DNA of 44,919 bases from Oscillospiraceae bacterium (GCA_902783035.1 CACZPK010000044.1:1-44919); one strand, 5' to 3'; counted from the stretch's first letter, positions 1 to 8,669 are shown. A program made the numbers and translations. The notes: a model not told the origin generated them from the sequence alone.

Positions 1-76
1 TGGAGCGGGCAACGAGGCTCGAACTCGCTACCTCCACCTTGGCAAGGTGGCGCTCTACCAGATGAGCTATGCCCGC
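1..76 (-). tRNA. tRNA-Gly (anticodon GCC)
   Basis: Read on the minus strand this is a full cloverleaf. The acceptor stem GCGGGCA pairs with TGCCCGC, the anticodon arm CCACCTTGCCAAGGTGG has loop TTGCCAA and therefore anticodon GCC, the T arm contains GTTCGAGCC, and CCA is encoded at bases 3-1. The gene is complete and touches the first base of the window. A strong promoter lies just upstream (89-117). Confidence 0.95.
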
Positions 77-88
77 GGAACGAAACAT

Positions 89-117
89 ACTATAGCAGAG
101 CGCAGACGCTTTGTCAA
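89..117 (-). promoter_or_regulatory. sigmaA promoter of tRNA-Gly
   Basis: On the minus strand a perfect -35 TTGACA (117-112) is followed by a 17-base spacer and -10 TATAGT (94-89). The -10 box sits about 13 bases before the mature tRNA 5' end, as expected for a stable RNA promoter. Confidence 0.8.
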
Positions 118-141
118 GAATTATTTTGGTTTTTTTCATTT

Positions 142-573
142 TTATTCGCTCGCACGCTTCAGCACAAAGCCCAGACGCAAATGGCCGGAAGTCACGTTAT
201 AACTGAGCTTGCCGTCCTGATAGGTGAAGGTCTTGACTTCCTCGCGCGAGGTGCGGTGGTAATGGTATGTGGCGTCCAGCTCCTCCTGCGTGTAATGGTT
301 GCGGGACTCCCATGTGTACGGCTCCGTGCTGTCTGTGGGCGGGGTAAAGGTACCCGACCAGTAAAGATCCTTATGGCCTGTGCTGGCAAGATACCACCAG
401 ATCTCGATCTTGTCCTCGCTGATGGTCGCAATCTGATACCAGTCCTCGTCAATGGATTGCGTCCAGTCGCCCGTCAAATCGGGCGGCGGAACGGGGGTTT
501 TTTCTTTTTCCGCGCATGCGGTCAGAACGCACAGCGCCAATCCCGCCAGCAGCACGAGCACGCGTTTATTCAT
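142..573 (-). CDS. small lipoprotein of unknown function
   Basis: A 143-residue protein with a signal peptide (basic start, then VLVLLAGLALCVL) and lipobox LTAC, so it should be lipid-anchored outside the membrane after cleavage before Cys. The mature part is polar and rich in W, Y, D and E (for example DLTGDW and WYLASTGHK), a lipocalin-like look, but I recognise no named family. ATG 573 is preferred over TTG 582 because the TTG abuts the purine-rich AGGGGG, whereas ATG has GAGG at normal spacing. It lies 13 bases behind the HtrA gene and is probably the last gene of that envelope-stress operon, which suggests a role in surface-protein quality control (inference). A T-rich stretch follows it (about 117-141), without a clear stem. 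Confidence 0.8.
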   Translation of the reverse strand: MNKRVLVLLAGLALCVLTACAEKEKTPVPPPDLTGDWTQSIDEDWYQIATISEDKIEIWWYLASTGHKDLYWSGTFTPPTDSTEPYTWESRNHYTQEELDATYHYHRTSREEVKTFTYQDGKLSYNVTSGHLRLGFVLKRASE

Positions 574-586
574 CTGCCTCAACCCC

Positions 587-1963
587 CTAACTCTGAGCTT
601 CCTTCAAGACAACATCCACCGTCATTCTCTCACCGTTGCGGTCAATCTCCATCGAAAGCGCCTCGCCGGTAAAGTAACGCCGCCGCGCGCGCAGCAGGTC
701 GCTCACGCTCTCCATCGGCTCGCCGTCGGCGCGCACGATGCAGTCGTTGAGGCGCAGTCCCGCCTCCTCCGCGCCGCTGCCCGGTGCGATCTCCAGTATT
801 TGCAGCGCAGTCTCTCCCGTGGGCAGCGTCACATACTGGCGCAGCACGGAAATGCCGAGAATCGGCTCCCCGCGGATCTCGCCGTAGGCAATCAGCTCAT
901 CCACCATCCATGCCGCCGAACTGATTGGTATGGCAAAGCCGAGGCCTTCCACGCTCACGGCGCTGGACGAGCCCATCTTCATCGTATTGATGCCCACGAC
1001 CTGTCCGTAAACATTGATGAGCGGGCCGCCGGAGTTGCCGCTGTTCAACGCGGCATTCGTCTGGATCAGGGACATGTAAACACCGTCGACCTTTACGTCA
1101 CGGTTGATGGCGGACACGATGCCGTCCGTCAGCGTGCCGCGCAGCTCGACGCCCAGCGGGTTGCCTATGGCGTAGACCGGATCACCGACGCTCAGGGCGT
1201 CGCTGTCTCCGAACTCCGCAGTGGGCAGCATATAGGCGTCCACCTTGATCACGGCGAGATCCTTTTGCACGTCATAGCCCACAAGGCGGGCGTCCGCAAA
1301 ACTCTTTCCCGTATTGAGCACGACGTAGCACCGCTCGCCGCCCGAAACGACGTGGGCGTTCGTCAGAATATAGCCATCGGGCGTAAAGATCACGCCCGCG
1401 CCGATGATCGCGCCGCCGCCGGGCAGCGCGGTTGCCACCGTGACCGTACAGGGGTTCACGCGGGCATAGATTTCCTGGATCGACAGTGCGCTGCCGTGGG
1501 ATTCGGCATAGCGCAGGCGCGTTCCGTCCCCGTTGGGATGGCGCGGTATGGTAGTCTCGGCGTCGGCATATTCGCTGATGCTGCCACGCCGCCCGTATTC
1601 ATAACGATACTGTGCGTCGGAGGCGTTTGCCGCGCGACGCGGCAACACGCCGCGCCAGTACAAAATCCCCAGCGCAACAAGCGCCGCCAGCAGCACGCCG
1701 ATACAGATGAGGAAAATCCACAGGCCTCTGCGTCCCCCGTCCCTCGCCGGCGCGGTATCCTGCGCGTATTGATAGGGGATCGCGTCCGCATGCGGCGTCT
1801 CGTTCTCCGCGGGCGCATCCCACGTTTTACCGTCCGTCGCGGGCGGCACATAGCGCAGCGTGACCTCACGCGGCGCCGGCGCCTCATAGCGTAGCACAAC
1901 CTCCCGCGGCGCTTCTGCCGCGGGTGGTTCCTCTGTTTGCAAGTTGGGACACAGCTCGTCCAT
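587..1963 (-). CDS. htrA: HtrA/DegP-like membrane-anchored serine protease with PDZ domain
   Basis: 458 residues. A Pro/Glu-rich cytoplasmic N-terminus is followed by one membrane segment (WIFLICIGVLLAALVALGIL) and an extracytoplasmic trypsin-like S1C domain. The visible catalytic triad is His204 (TNAHVV), Asp235 (KDLAVIKV) and Ser311 (GNSGGPL). A C-terminal PDZ domain follows (GSGAEEAGLRLNDCIVRADG). The family degrades or refolds misfolded exported proteins. ATG 1963 is chosen because AAGGAG lies seven bases upstream; the frame is open 14 codons further but without a ribosome site. The gene is 28 bases behind a histidine kinase and its regulator, an arrangement like CssR-CssS controlling htrA in Bacillus. 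Inference: the two-component system senses secretion stress and induces this protease. Confidence 0.93.
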   Translation of the reverse strand: MDELCPNLQTEEPPAAEAPREVVLRYEAPAPREVTLRYVPPATDGKTWDAPAENETPHADAIPYQYAQDTAPARDGGRRGLWIFLICIGVLLAALVALGILYWRGVLPRRAANASDAQYRYEYGRRGSISEYADAETTIPRHPNGDGTRLRYAESHGSALSIQEIYARVNPCTVTVATALPGGGAIIGAGVIFTPDGYILTNAHVVSGGERCYVVLNTGKSFADARLVGYDVQKDLAVIKVDAYMLPTAEFGDSDALSVGDPVYAIGNPLGVELRGTLTDGIVSAINRDVKVDGVYMSLIQTNAALNSGNSGGPLINVYGQVVGINTMKMGSSSAVSVEGLGFAIPISSAAWMVDELIAYGEIRGEPILGISVLRQYVTLPTGETALQILEIAPGSGAEEAGLRLNDCIVRADGEPMESVSDLLRARRRYFTGEALSMEIDRNGERMTVDVVLKEAQS

Positions 1964-1991
1964 AAGGCTCCTTCCAGTCGCGCGGCGGCGC

Positions 1992-3437
1992 TCAGCCGCC
2001 CGCAAGGGACACGGTAAAGGTAAATGTGGTCACGCCGTCTTCACTGCTGACGGCGATCCGTTCTTTATGTTGATCGAGGATGGTACGCACGACGTAAAGC
2101 CCCAGCCCCACGCCGTCCTTATCCTCTGATCGGGACTTGTCGCTTTTGTGGAACCGCTCAAACAGAAGCGGTATCTCGTCGGCGGGGATGGTGTCGCCCT
2201 CATTGCGGACGCTGACAAACGCCTTGCCGTTGGACACCGCGAGACCGAGGTAGAGCGTCGAACCCGCTCTGGCAAACTTCGTTGCGTTTTCCAGCAGGTT
2301 GTAGATGACCTGCGTAATCAAATCGTTGTCGCCGAGCACGGTAACGCTGCCGTCCGGAATATTGGCGTCCACATCGAGTCCGCGGTCGGTGATCTTCTTT
2401 TCCATGGAGATCAGCACCCGCCGCATACTCTCGCACAAATCGAACGGCACCTTGTGCAGTTCCCGCGACTGGAGCCGGGAAATATCCAGCATCCGGCGCA
2501 CGAGGCGCGAAAGGCGGCGGCTCTCATCGGAGATGATATGCAGGTATTGTTCCTGTTCTTCCGGCGGGATGGTGCCGTCCAGAATACCGTCTGTATAGCC
2601 GGCGATGGTCGTCATCGGCGTTTTCAGCTCATGGGAGACATTGGCAATAAACTCGCGGCGCTGGCGCTCCGTCTCCTGCAGGGAATCCGCCATATTGTTG
2701 AACGAAACGGCAAGCTCCGCGATCTCCGCCGGGGAGTCGTATCCGCGCATCCGCACATCAAAGTTGCCCTCGGCAAAGCGGCGCGTCGCCTCCGCCATTT
2801 CACTGATGGGGCGGGACTGGCGGATGCTCAGCCATGCGCTGACGACAAAGGCAAGCAGCAGCACCGTCGCTGACGTCATGAGGAACATGCCAAAGAATCC
2901 GCGCCACATCGCAGTCAGCGTACGCGCCTCCGTCACCGCCAGAACGATGCCGACGATTTGTCCCATAGATTCGATGGGAACGCCGACCGCAAAGTGTTTC
3001 GACTTGTAAATATCGCCGAGCGTCGTGCGCTCGTAGCTGTCATTGCCGCCGAGGATCTCCTGCGTCATGCCCTCCGGCAGTGTCAGCACCAATCCCTCCA
3101 GCGAGGTGTCCGAGGTAAGCAGCACGTTGCCCGCCAGATTGCAGATGAGAAAATCCTCATCCGTCACGGACGCGGCGAAGGTCGCCAACTCCCGCATACC
3201 GGAGAGGGAACCGCCCGCGACATACGCAGACACCATGCGCGCGACGACGCCTGCCTTTGTGCGCATATCCGCCTCGCGCTGGTTGCGCGTGTAGTTGTAA
3301 CTCAGCGCGAAGAACGACGCGCCCAGCAGCACCAGCGTCAGCAGCACCACGCCCGCCGTAAGCAGGAAGTTCTGCCAGTAAATGGTTCTGCCGCGCATCA
3401 GCCGTGTCGGTTTTGCTTTCTTTTCCCGTTCGCTCAC
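1992..3437 (-). CDS. sensor histidine kinase (HAMP-HisKA-HATPase)
   Basis: 481 residues. The first membrane segment is near residues 24-46, an extracytoplasmic domain of about 120 residues follows, and the second segment (MFLMTSATVLLLAFVVSAWL) leads into HAMP. HisKA has ANVSHELKTP with phospho-acceptor His269. HATPase_c has N box LLENATKFA and G box DGVGLGLYVV. It should phosphorylate the response regulator encoded just upstream. The start is GTG 3437, which overlaps the regulator's stop as GTGA, so translation is coupled. With HtrA downstream, the extracellular domain probably detects envelope or secretion stress (inference by analogy with CssS). Confidence 0.92.
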   Translation of the reverse strand: MSEREKKAKPTRLMRGRTIYWQNFLLTAGVVLLTLVLLGASFFALSYNYTRNQREADMRTKAGVVARMVSAYVAGGSLSGMRELATFAASVTDEDFLICNLAGNVLLTSDTSLEGLVLTLPEGMTQEILGGNDSYERTTLGDIYKSKHFAVGVPIESMGQIVGIVLAVTEARTLTAMWRGFFGMFLMTSATVLLLAFVVSAWLSIRQSRPISEMAEATRRFAEGNFDVRMRGYDSPAEIAELAVSFNNMADSLQETERQRREFIANVSHELKTPMTTIAGYTDGILDGTIPPEEQEQYLHIISDESRRLSRLVRRMLDISRLQSRELHKVPFDLCESMRRVLISMEKKITDRGLDVDANIPDGSVTVLGDNDLITQVIYNLLENATKFARAGSTLYLGLAVSNGKAFVSVRNEGDTIPADEIPLLFERFHKSDKSRSEDKDGVGLGLYVVRTILDQHKERIAVSSEDGVTTFTFTVSLAGG

Positions 3438-4117
3438 GCCTTGACCTCAAACTTATAGCCCACGCCCCATACCGTTTTGAGCTCCCATTGGTCGCTGATA
3501 CCCTCCACCTTCTCGCGCAGGCGTTTGACGTGGACGTCCACCGTGCGCGAGTCGCCGAAGTAGTCGAAGCCCCAGACCTCGTCGAGCAGCTGGTTGCGCG
3601 TGTAGACACGGTTTGGCGTTGCCGCCAGATGGTACAAAAGCTCCAGCTCCTTGGGCGGGGTGTCGATCTTCTTGCCGTCAACGATCAATTCATAGGAGTC
3701 GAGGTTGATGACCAGCTTGTCGAACGACAGCCTTTTGTGCGTGTCGTCGGGGATCTCCGTGCGGCGCAGCACCGCGTTGATACGCGCCAAAAGCTCTTTC
3801 ATTTCAAAGGGCTTGACCACATAGTCGTCCGCCCCCATCTCCAGGCCGTGGATGCGGTCATCCACCTCACCCTTGGCGGTGAGCATAATGACAGGGCACT
3901 TGGAGTTCTCACGGATGCGGGAAAGCACGCCCCAGCCGTCGAGCACGGGAAGCATGACGTCCAGCAGCACCAGATCCGGTTCTTGTGCCTGAAACTCCTC
4001 GACCGCTTTCCCACCGTCCGCGGCAAGACGCACCTCAAAGCCTTCCTTGTCCAAATACATCTTGATCAGGTTGGAGATATTGTTATCGTCTTCGACCACC
4101 AGAATATTGCGCGCCAT
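3434..4117 (-). CDS. OmpR/PhoB-type response regulator
   Basis: 227 residues. The N-terminal receiver has acidic pocket VEDD, phospho-Asp53 (LLDVMLP), the switch Thr in MLTAKGE and Lys in VVKPF. The C-terminal winged helix carries the typical TPPKELELLYHLA and RTVDVHVKRLREK stretches, so this is a DNA-binding transcription regulator. ATG 4117 follows a G-rich ribosome site. It is the first gene of the operon with the kinase (4-base overlap), htrA and the lipoprotein. It probably activates the operon under envelope stress (inference). The 82-base upstream gap holds a TATAGT box (minus strand, 4161-4156) but no convincing -35. Confidence 0.94.
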   Translation of the reverse strand: MARNILVVEDDNNISNLIKMYLDKEGFEVRLAADGGKAVEEFQAQEPDLVLLDVMLPVLDGWGVLSRIRENSKCPVIMLTAKGEVDDRIHGLEMGADDYVVKPFEMKELLARINAVLRRTEIPDDTHKRLSFDKLVINLDSYELIVDGKKIDTPPKELELLYHLAATPNRVYTRNQLLDEVWGFDYFGDSRTVDVHVKRLREKVEGISDQWELKTVWGVGYKFEVKA

Positions 4118-4199
4118 AAAACGCCCCCCTATTGGAAAATTGCTTTCGTTTTATCACTATACAACAGCTTTGCCCGGTTTTCCTGAACAATTCGTGAAT

Positions 4200-5357
4200 T
4201 TACGCCGCCGTCTCCGTAAGGCGTGCCAGCGTACAGTTGCTGTTTCGCAGGCTGGACAGAAGCGTGCCGATCATGCCCGCCGCGGCCTCGTCCGTGCCGA
4301 GCAGAACACGGCAGGTCCCGCGGTTCGCATCCGCAACGGAGAGAATCCGCGCACTGATCCGGCCGGCCGAGATGGCGCTTTCGCTGTAGTCCAGCGCAAA
4401 GCGCAGCGGGCAATAGCCCGCCGCCACCACGGCGTTAAGGGTCTCTTCCCTGGCTCCGTCCAGACGCACGAGCCGCGTCTTGGTGTTGGCAGCCGCCCAG
4501 ATGGCGCGGTTTCCTTCCTCAATCGCATGCAGCGCCGCTGCGGTGCCGCCGGAAGCGTCCACGTGCAGCGCAATCGTACCTGCCCCGGCACTGAGGCGGC
4601 GAAGCAGGTCACCCGCGCCGTCAAGCGCCTGCGGCGCAAAGAGAAACGTCCCCTGCCCGATGGGAAAATGCTCCAGCACCGCCTCGGCTTGTGCCGGCGA
4701 GGTCACATCCACCGCAAGGTAAACGGTACGCTCAGGCGTCGTCTCGCCTTGCGCCTCCGTTCCGCCTTGCGCCTCCCCTCCCCCGGAAGACGGTGTGGCC
4801 GGCTCCGTGGAACCGGCTGCGCTGGCGCGCTGGTATTGGTTGTATCTTGTGGCAAGGGCGTTGTCGGCGGCGTCAATGAAGGTTGTATCCGACAGCACTG
4901 CCGACTCGCTCTTGATGCGCACAAGGAAGCCGTAATTGATGCGCGTGTAAGTATATTGCAACCCGAAAAAGCGGCATATGACCTCAACCGGAAGAAACAC
5001 GATGTCGCCGCGTGTCACGGGCGGGCCGCCAAGCACCTGCCTGCTGCTGTTGTCATAGATCGTGCCCGCTGCAAAGTCGCAGATCAGCGCGCCGCTGCGC
5101 TGGCGGTAAAGCACCGCAGTCATCTTGTCGCGGCTGCGGGAGTAAAACGTGCCGAGATCACTGCCGTCAAATGCGGTATAGGCCACATAGAGCACCCCTC
5201 CCGCCCAAAACGGCATGGTCTCGTCGTTCAGGGGCAGCAGGTGGTCATTGACCGCGGTGAAATAGACCACATCCGCTGCTCCGGCGCTCTGCGGGGCAAG
5301 CACAACAAGCAGCAGTACCGCAGCGGTCAGGCATAGTACCCGTCGAAGAATGCGCAT
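4200..5357 (-). CDS. exported protein: copper-amine-oxidase-N-like domain plus degenerate NodB-like domain
   Basis: 385 residues with a signal peptide (LCLTAAVLLLVVLAPQSAGAA). Residues of about 30-150 look like the copper amine oxidase N-terminal type domain common in Clostridia (VNDHLLPLNDETMPFWAGG, FLPVEVICRFFGLQYTYT). After a linker rich in Thr, Gly and Glu, residues of about 205-385 follow the order of a polysaccharide deacetylase NodB fold: RTVYLAVDVTS where active enzymes have TFDDGP, then TFLFAP, then TIALHVDAS in place of the H(S/T)xxH motif. The catalytic Asp pair and metal-binding His residues are missing, so it is probably not an active deacetylase and may bind glycan or play a structural role. 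A GGGAGG ribosome site supports ATG 5357. The assignment is by pattern only; the signal peptide is certain. Confidence 0.7.
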   Translation of the reverse strand: MRILRRVLCLTAAVLLLVVLAPQSAGAADVVYFTAVNDHLLPLNDETMPFWAGGVLYVAYTAFDGSDLGTFYSRSRDKMTAVLYRQRSGALICDFAAGTIYDNSSRQVLGGPPVTRGDIVFLPVEVICRFFGLQYTYTRINYGFLVRIKSESAVLSDTTFIDAADNALATRYNQYQRASAAGSTEPATPSSGGGEAQGGTEAQGETTPERTVYLAVDVTSPAQAEAVLEHFPIGQGTFLFAPQALDGAGDLLRRLSAGAGTIALHVDASGGTAAALHAIEEGNRAIWAAANTKTRLVRLDGAREETLNAVVAAGYCPLRFALDYSESAISAGRISARILSVADANRGTCRVLLGTDEAAAGMIGTLLSSLRNSNCTLARLTETAA

Positions 5358-5486
5358 GGCCGCCTCCCTTCTCCGCGCGGGGTTTTCATGATAACGGTAT
5401 ATTTTTATAGATTATAACCATTTTTCTTCGTCTTTGCAATCCTTATCTCAGCCACACAAATGCACGATGCCGGAACGGCGTACGGT

Positions 5487-6506
5487 TTATCCGGCAACAG
5501 GCCCCACCCGCGCGCCGGGAAAGTAATGCTCCAGGATCTCGCGCGCATTCATACCCTCCAGCGCAAGCGCGTTTGCGCCGTACTGGCTCATGCCGACGCC
5601 GTGTCCGTAACCCGTAACGTGGAACGTAATGCCGTCTGCCTCCGCATCCACCGTGAATGCCGGGGAGCGCAGGGACAGGATCGTACGAAGCTCGTTCCCC
5701 CGCAACGTTACGCCGCCGACGTCGAGCGTCGTGACGAAGCCTGCGTCGCTTCGTGCCACGTTGGTAATCCAGCCTTCCGGCGCGCCGGATAAGTCGGCCT
5801 CGGGATGCGTCTGATGCAAAAGGGTGCGGAACTCCGCCGGAGAAAACGAGGCGACAGAATAATAGTTCGGTACCAGTTCCTCCGTCTCAGGGCTGTCCAC
5901 GCTTTGCAGATACGGCAGGTCACTCTGCCAAACCGCGCCCGCGTTTTGCGTGTGTCCCGCCGTGGACGAACAGAACACCGCAAGGATCGGTTCTCCGCCG
6001 TAGAGCACCGCCTGTCCGTCGGTCTGTGCAACGGCGCGTGCGAGCTTTTCCTCATAGTACAGCGCCATGCCGCCCCATTCTGCCGCGGCGTCCTCCGCAC
6101 TCTTGTACGCTTTGCAGCAGTTGATGTCGTCGCAGGCGTCCGCATCCGGATGGTTCGCGATCGGCCCTCCGCGCATCTTGTAGAGCGTATAGGTTCGCGC
6201 CGCGACCGCCTGTGCCTTAAGCGCCTCGATTTCAAAGGATGCCGGCATCTCCGCGCGCAACACACCCAGCAGATAGCGATCCATCGTCATCTCTTCCACC
6301 GCGCCGTCGTGCAACACGCGCAAGACCGTCTCTCCATCCGGCATACCGTGCGCTGCCTCTTCCGCAGCGGCAGGCGGTTCCGGCGCTTCCGGCAGCTCGC
6401 CCGCATCTTCCCGTGCGGCAGGGGCTCCGCCCCGTCCCGCCGCCGACCAGGCAAGCCCCCAGAGCAGGGCAAACAGCAGGGTCAAAATGCGAATCTCATG
6501 TTTCAT
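5487..6506 (-). CDS. spoIID: stage II sporulation protein D (SpoIID), peptidoglycan lytic transglycosylase
   Basis: 339 residues. An N-terminal membrane anchor (ILTLLFALLWGLAWSA) and an acidic/Pro linker precede the SpoIID domain: YLLGVLRAEMPASFEIEALK, which carries the catalytic Glu of the family, then AQAVAARTYTLYKM, the Cys-rich ADACDDINCCKAYKS, FCSSTAGHTQNA and a C-terminal GYGHGVGMSQYGANALA. SpoIID cuts denuded glycan strands during forespore engulfment together with SpoIIM and SpoIIP. ATG 6506 is preferred over ATG 6512 because GAGG lies eight bases before it. The enzyme indicates an endospore former. Its promoter region is shared with the divergent gene at 6624. Confidence 0.92.
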   Translation of the reverse strand: MKHEIRILTLLFALLWGLAWSAAGRGGAPAAREDAGELPEAPEPPAAAEEAAHGMPDGETVLRVLHDGAVEEMTMDRYLLGVLRAEMPASFEIEALKAQAVAARTYTLYKMRGGPIANHPDADACDDINCCKAYKSAEDAAAEWGGMALYYEEKLARAVAQTDGQAVLYGGEPILAVFCSSTAGHTQNAGAVWQSDLPYLQSVDSPETEELVPNYYSVASFSPAEFRTLLHQTHPEADLSGAPEGWITNVARSDAGFVTTLDVGGVTLRGNELRTILSLRSPAFTVDAEADGITFHVTGYGHGVGMSQYGANALALEGMNAREILEHYFPGARVGPVAG

Positions 6507-6558
6507 TGTCATTTCCTCGTTTCGTGGATGGTTTCTCCACATTCTATGAGGGTTTCGG

Positions 6559-6587
6559 TAGACAAATGATTTTTCCCGTGCTATAAT
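6559..6587 (+). promoter_or_regulatory. sigmaA-like promoter of the membrane protein at 6624
   Basis: -35 TAGACA (6559-6564), 17-base spacer and perfect -10 TATAAT (6582-6587), 37 bases before the start codon. Confidence 0.6.
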
Positions 6588-6623
6588 GCCTTTCGCTTTG
6601 GGAAGAAAGAAGGATACGCTATC

Positions 6624-7361
6624 ATGAAAAAGCTGGATTGGCTGATGCTTGTGCTTGCCGGCGCAGCAGCGGTGGGACTGCGGACATGGCAGATGCGCAC
6701 GGGTTTTGACGCGGACGGGCTTCCTCTGTCGGGTAATACGGCGGCGCTGGCGCTCCCTGTTGTACTCGCGGCGGCGGCAGCCTATTTCGTGCTCTCGGCG
6801 CGCAGATTTCCGGCGCAGCAGGATATGGCGGCACCGTTTGCCGACTGCTTTCTCTTTCAGGACAACACCGCCGTCATTGCCGGCGTAGTGGGCGCGTTGC
6901 TGCTGGCAGCCAGCGCTGCGGTGGCAGTTGCAGGCTATACGCTGGATACTTCGGCACTGTTTTTGGCGCCGGTCGCAGTGGCAGCCATGTGCAGCATACT
7001 CCACGTGATATTCGGCTGCTACCGCGGGACCCGCGTATACGCGATGGCGCTGCTGGTGCCCGTGGGCTGTCTGGCGCTGTTTTTCATCCACACCCACCTC
7101 TCCTGCGCCTCCGACCCCAATCTGGCGGACATCTATGTGCGTGTTCTGGCCGTTGCAGCGCTGCTGGGCAGCGCATGGCAGCTGGCGACCTTTGCCTATC
7201 TGGAGGGTACACCGCGCAACTATGTGCCCGTGGGCGCAATGGCGTTCGTGCTGGCGATGGCGGCAGCGGCAGAGCAGCGGAGCCTCGCCTCCGTATTGTT
7301 CTTCGTGGGCTGCGCGCTCATCGAGCTTGGCTTTCTGGCAGCGGCGGATTTCAGAAAATAA
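6624..7361 (+). CDS. hypothetical polytopic membrane protein
   Basis: 245 residues and very hydrophobic, with about seven membrane segments, starting with LDWLMLVLAGAAAVGL and ending with a short basic tail DFRK. I recognise no named family and see no catalytic motif. AAGGA lies ten bases before ATG 6624, and a good promoter (6559-6587) shows it is transcribed alone, divergently from spoIID. Divergence from spoIID alone does not show a sporulation role. A hairpin and a long bidirectional terminator follow. Confidence 0.8.
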   Translation: MKKLDWLMLVLAGAAAVGLRTWQMRTGFDADGLPLSGNTAALALPVVLAAAAAYFVLSARRFPAQQDMAAPFADCFLFQDNTAVIAGVVGALLLAASAAVAVAGYTLDTSALFLAPVAVAAMCSILHVIFGCYRGTRVYAMALLVPVGCLALFFIHTHLSCASDPNLADIYVRVLAVAALLGSAWQLATFAYLEGTPRNYVPVGAMAFVLAMAAAAEQRSLASVLFFVGCALIELGFLAAADFRK

Positions 7362-7367
7362 ACCGAA

Positions 7368-7440
7368 CGGGCGGACGTGAAAACGTTCGCCCGCTGCATA
7401 AATAGGAAAAGCAGACGCTTGCGGCGTCTGCTTTTCCTAT
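7368..7440. terminator. two hairpins ending convergent transcription
   Basis: The first hairpin is CGGGCGGACG (7368-7377) with CGTTCGCCCG (7384-7393). The second has a perfect 17-bp stem (7402-7418 with 7424-7440) whose arms carry AAAA/TTTT runs, so it can work on both strands. It sits between the plus-strand gene ending at 7361 and tadA (minus). The remaining stretch to 7577 is AT-rich and I see no gene in it. Confidence 0.75.
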
Positions 7441-7577
7441 GAGATGGAAGATTGGATGAAAAGAAGCTATTGTCTCTTGCAAGTGTTAAGATACCTGAGG
7501 AATGTAAACAAAGTTGCGGTAGAATTGTTAAAAAAGCATTAAATACTATTCGTATTTTATAGTGCAAATTATACGGT

Positions 7578-8021
7578 TTAGCGGAGTTTTTGGAAAAATC
7601 GAGCCAACACCGCACGGCATTCCTCTGCCAAAATACCGCCCACGAGGGCAGGCGGATTGGCAAAACGCTCCATGAACAGGTTGAGTACGCCGCCGCAGGC
7701 GCCCATGGCCTCGTCCCGTGCTCCGTAAAAAACTCTTGCGATGCGCGCGTTGAGGATCGCACCCGCGCACATGGGGCACGGCTCAAGCGTAACGTAAAGG
7801 GTACAATCCTCCAGCCGCCAGGACCCCAGATGTGCATTGGCGTCGGCAATCGCCTCCGTTTCCGCGTGAGAAACGGCAGACTGTTTTTCTTCCCGCCGGT
7901 TGCGTCCGCGCCCGACGATCTCCCCTTGATAAACGATCACGCAGCCCACGGGCACCTCACCGTGTGCGGCTGCTTCCTCCGCCAGCGCGAGCGCGGCGCG
8001 CATATAATCCTCGTGTTCCAT
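7578..8021 (-). CDS. tadA: tRNA-specific adenosine deaminase TadA
   Basis: 147 residues, the usual length. It converts A34 to inosine in tRNA-Arg(ACG). The zinc site and active site are clear: HAE (His52, Glu54) and PCPMCAG (Cys82, Cys85), together with EVPVGCVIV and NARIARVFYGARD. AGGAGG precedes ATG 8021. It is transcribed divergently from the DUF2508-bofA pair. In many Clostridia tadA lies near dnaX-recR-yaaL-bofA; here dnaX and recR are not in the window. Confidence 0.95.
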   Translation of the reverse strand: MEHEDYMRAALALAEEAAAHGEVPVGCVIVYQGEIVGRGRNRREEKQSAVSHAETEAIADANAHLGSWRLEDCTLYVTLEPCPMCAGAILNARIARVFYGARDEAMGACGGVLNLFMERFANPPALVGGILAEECRAVLARFFQKLR

Positions 8022-8139
8022 CGGACCCCTCCTGTGTTTTATGCGGCGGCCACGCCCGCGCGATCAACCGTCCCGGTATAATAATTGGAATATCCGGCGA
8101 TACTTTCCATAAACTGTAAAAGGACAAGGAGGTACCGCC

Positions 8140-8412
8140 ATGAGAAGAAACCGCCGCTTTCGCCGCACCGCAGCACACAACGACGCCATGCAAGAACTGT
8201 TCGACGAACTGGGTGCGCTGCGCGCCGCCCTCGACGCCGCCTATATGCGTTTTGACGCAGCCACCGAGCCGGAGCTGGTGGATGCCTGCGTCTATGAGAT
8301 CAACGCAGCGCAGTCACGCTATAATTACCAGCTGCGCATCATCAAGGATGCCGGCGGCGAAGCGGCGTTCCTCGCACACACCGACGGAGAGGAGCGCGGC
8401 GTATGGGTCTGA
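8140..8412 (+). CDS. DUF2508 (YaaL-like) protein
   Basis: 90 residues, soluble and mostly helical, with a basic start and the typical LVDACVYEINAAQSRYNYQLR stretch of the YaaL/DUF2508 family, whose function is unknown. AAGGAGG lies seven bases before ATG 8140. The stop overlaps the start region of bofA by ten bases, so the two are translated together. The yaaL-bofA pairing is a conserved Firmicutes arrangement that supports both assignments. Confidence 0.85.
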   Translation: MRRNRRFRRTAAHNDAMQELFDELGALRAALDAAYMRFDAATEPELVDACVYEINAAQSRYNYQLRIIKDAGGEAAFLAHTDGEERGVWV

Positions 8413-8669
8413 GCGAGAAAATCGCATTGGGGATGCTGTGCGCCTTCGTGGTACTGGGTATAATACAGCTGTTCTCCGCCCCGCTCCGGCTGGCGCTCAA
8501 AGTGCTGTTCAATACTCTGCTGGGATTTGCCGCGCTGTTTCTCGTCAACCTCGCCGGCGGCATTACGGGTTTTTTTCTGGGACTCAACCTCTTCAACGCT
8601 CTGATCATCGGCATTCTCGGCCTGCCCGGCCTGGTTCTGCTGGTGCTGCTCAAGCTTGTGTTTGTTTAG
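8403..8669 (+). CDS. bofA: BofA family pro-sigmaK processing inhibitor
   Basis: 88 residues: one membrane segment, a short loop, then the conserved C-terminal stretch with FNTLLGFAALFLVNLAGG and LNLFNALIIGILGLPGLVLL. In Bacillus BofA holds the SpoIVFB protease inactive in the outer forespore membrane until the forespore checkpoint is passed. The length and the LGLPG motif match the family. It overlaps the DUF2508 gene. In many Clostridia BofA occurs without SpoIVFA, so its exact partner here is unknown. Confidence 0.9.
   Translation: MGLSEKIALGMLCAFVVLGIIQLFSAPLRLALKVLFNTLLGFAALFLVNLAGGITGFFLGLNLFNALIIGILGLPGLVLLVLLKLVFV

Noticed and set aside
452-1894. Long open frame on the plus strand opposite htrA, and many similar antisense frames
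   Set aside because: GC-rich coding sequence keeps the opposite strand open. These frames have no ribosome sites, show Arg/His-rich random composition and lie opposite clear genes.
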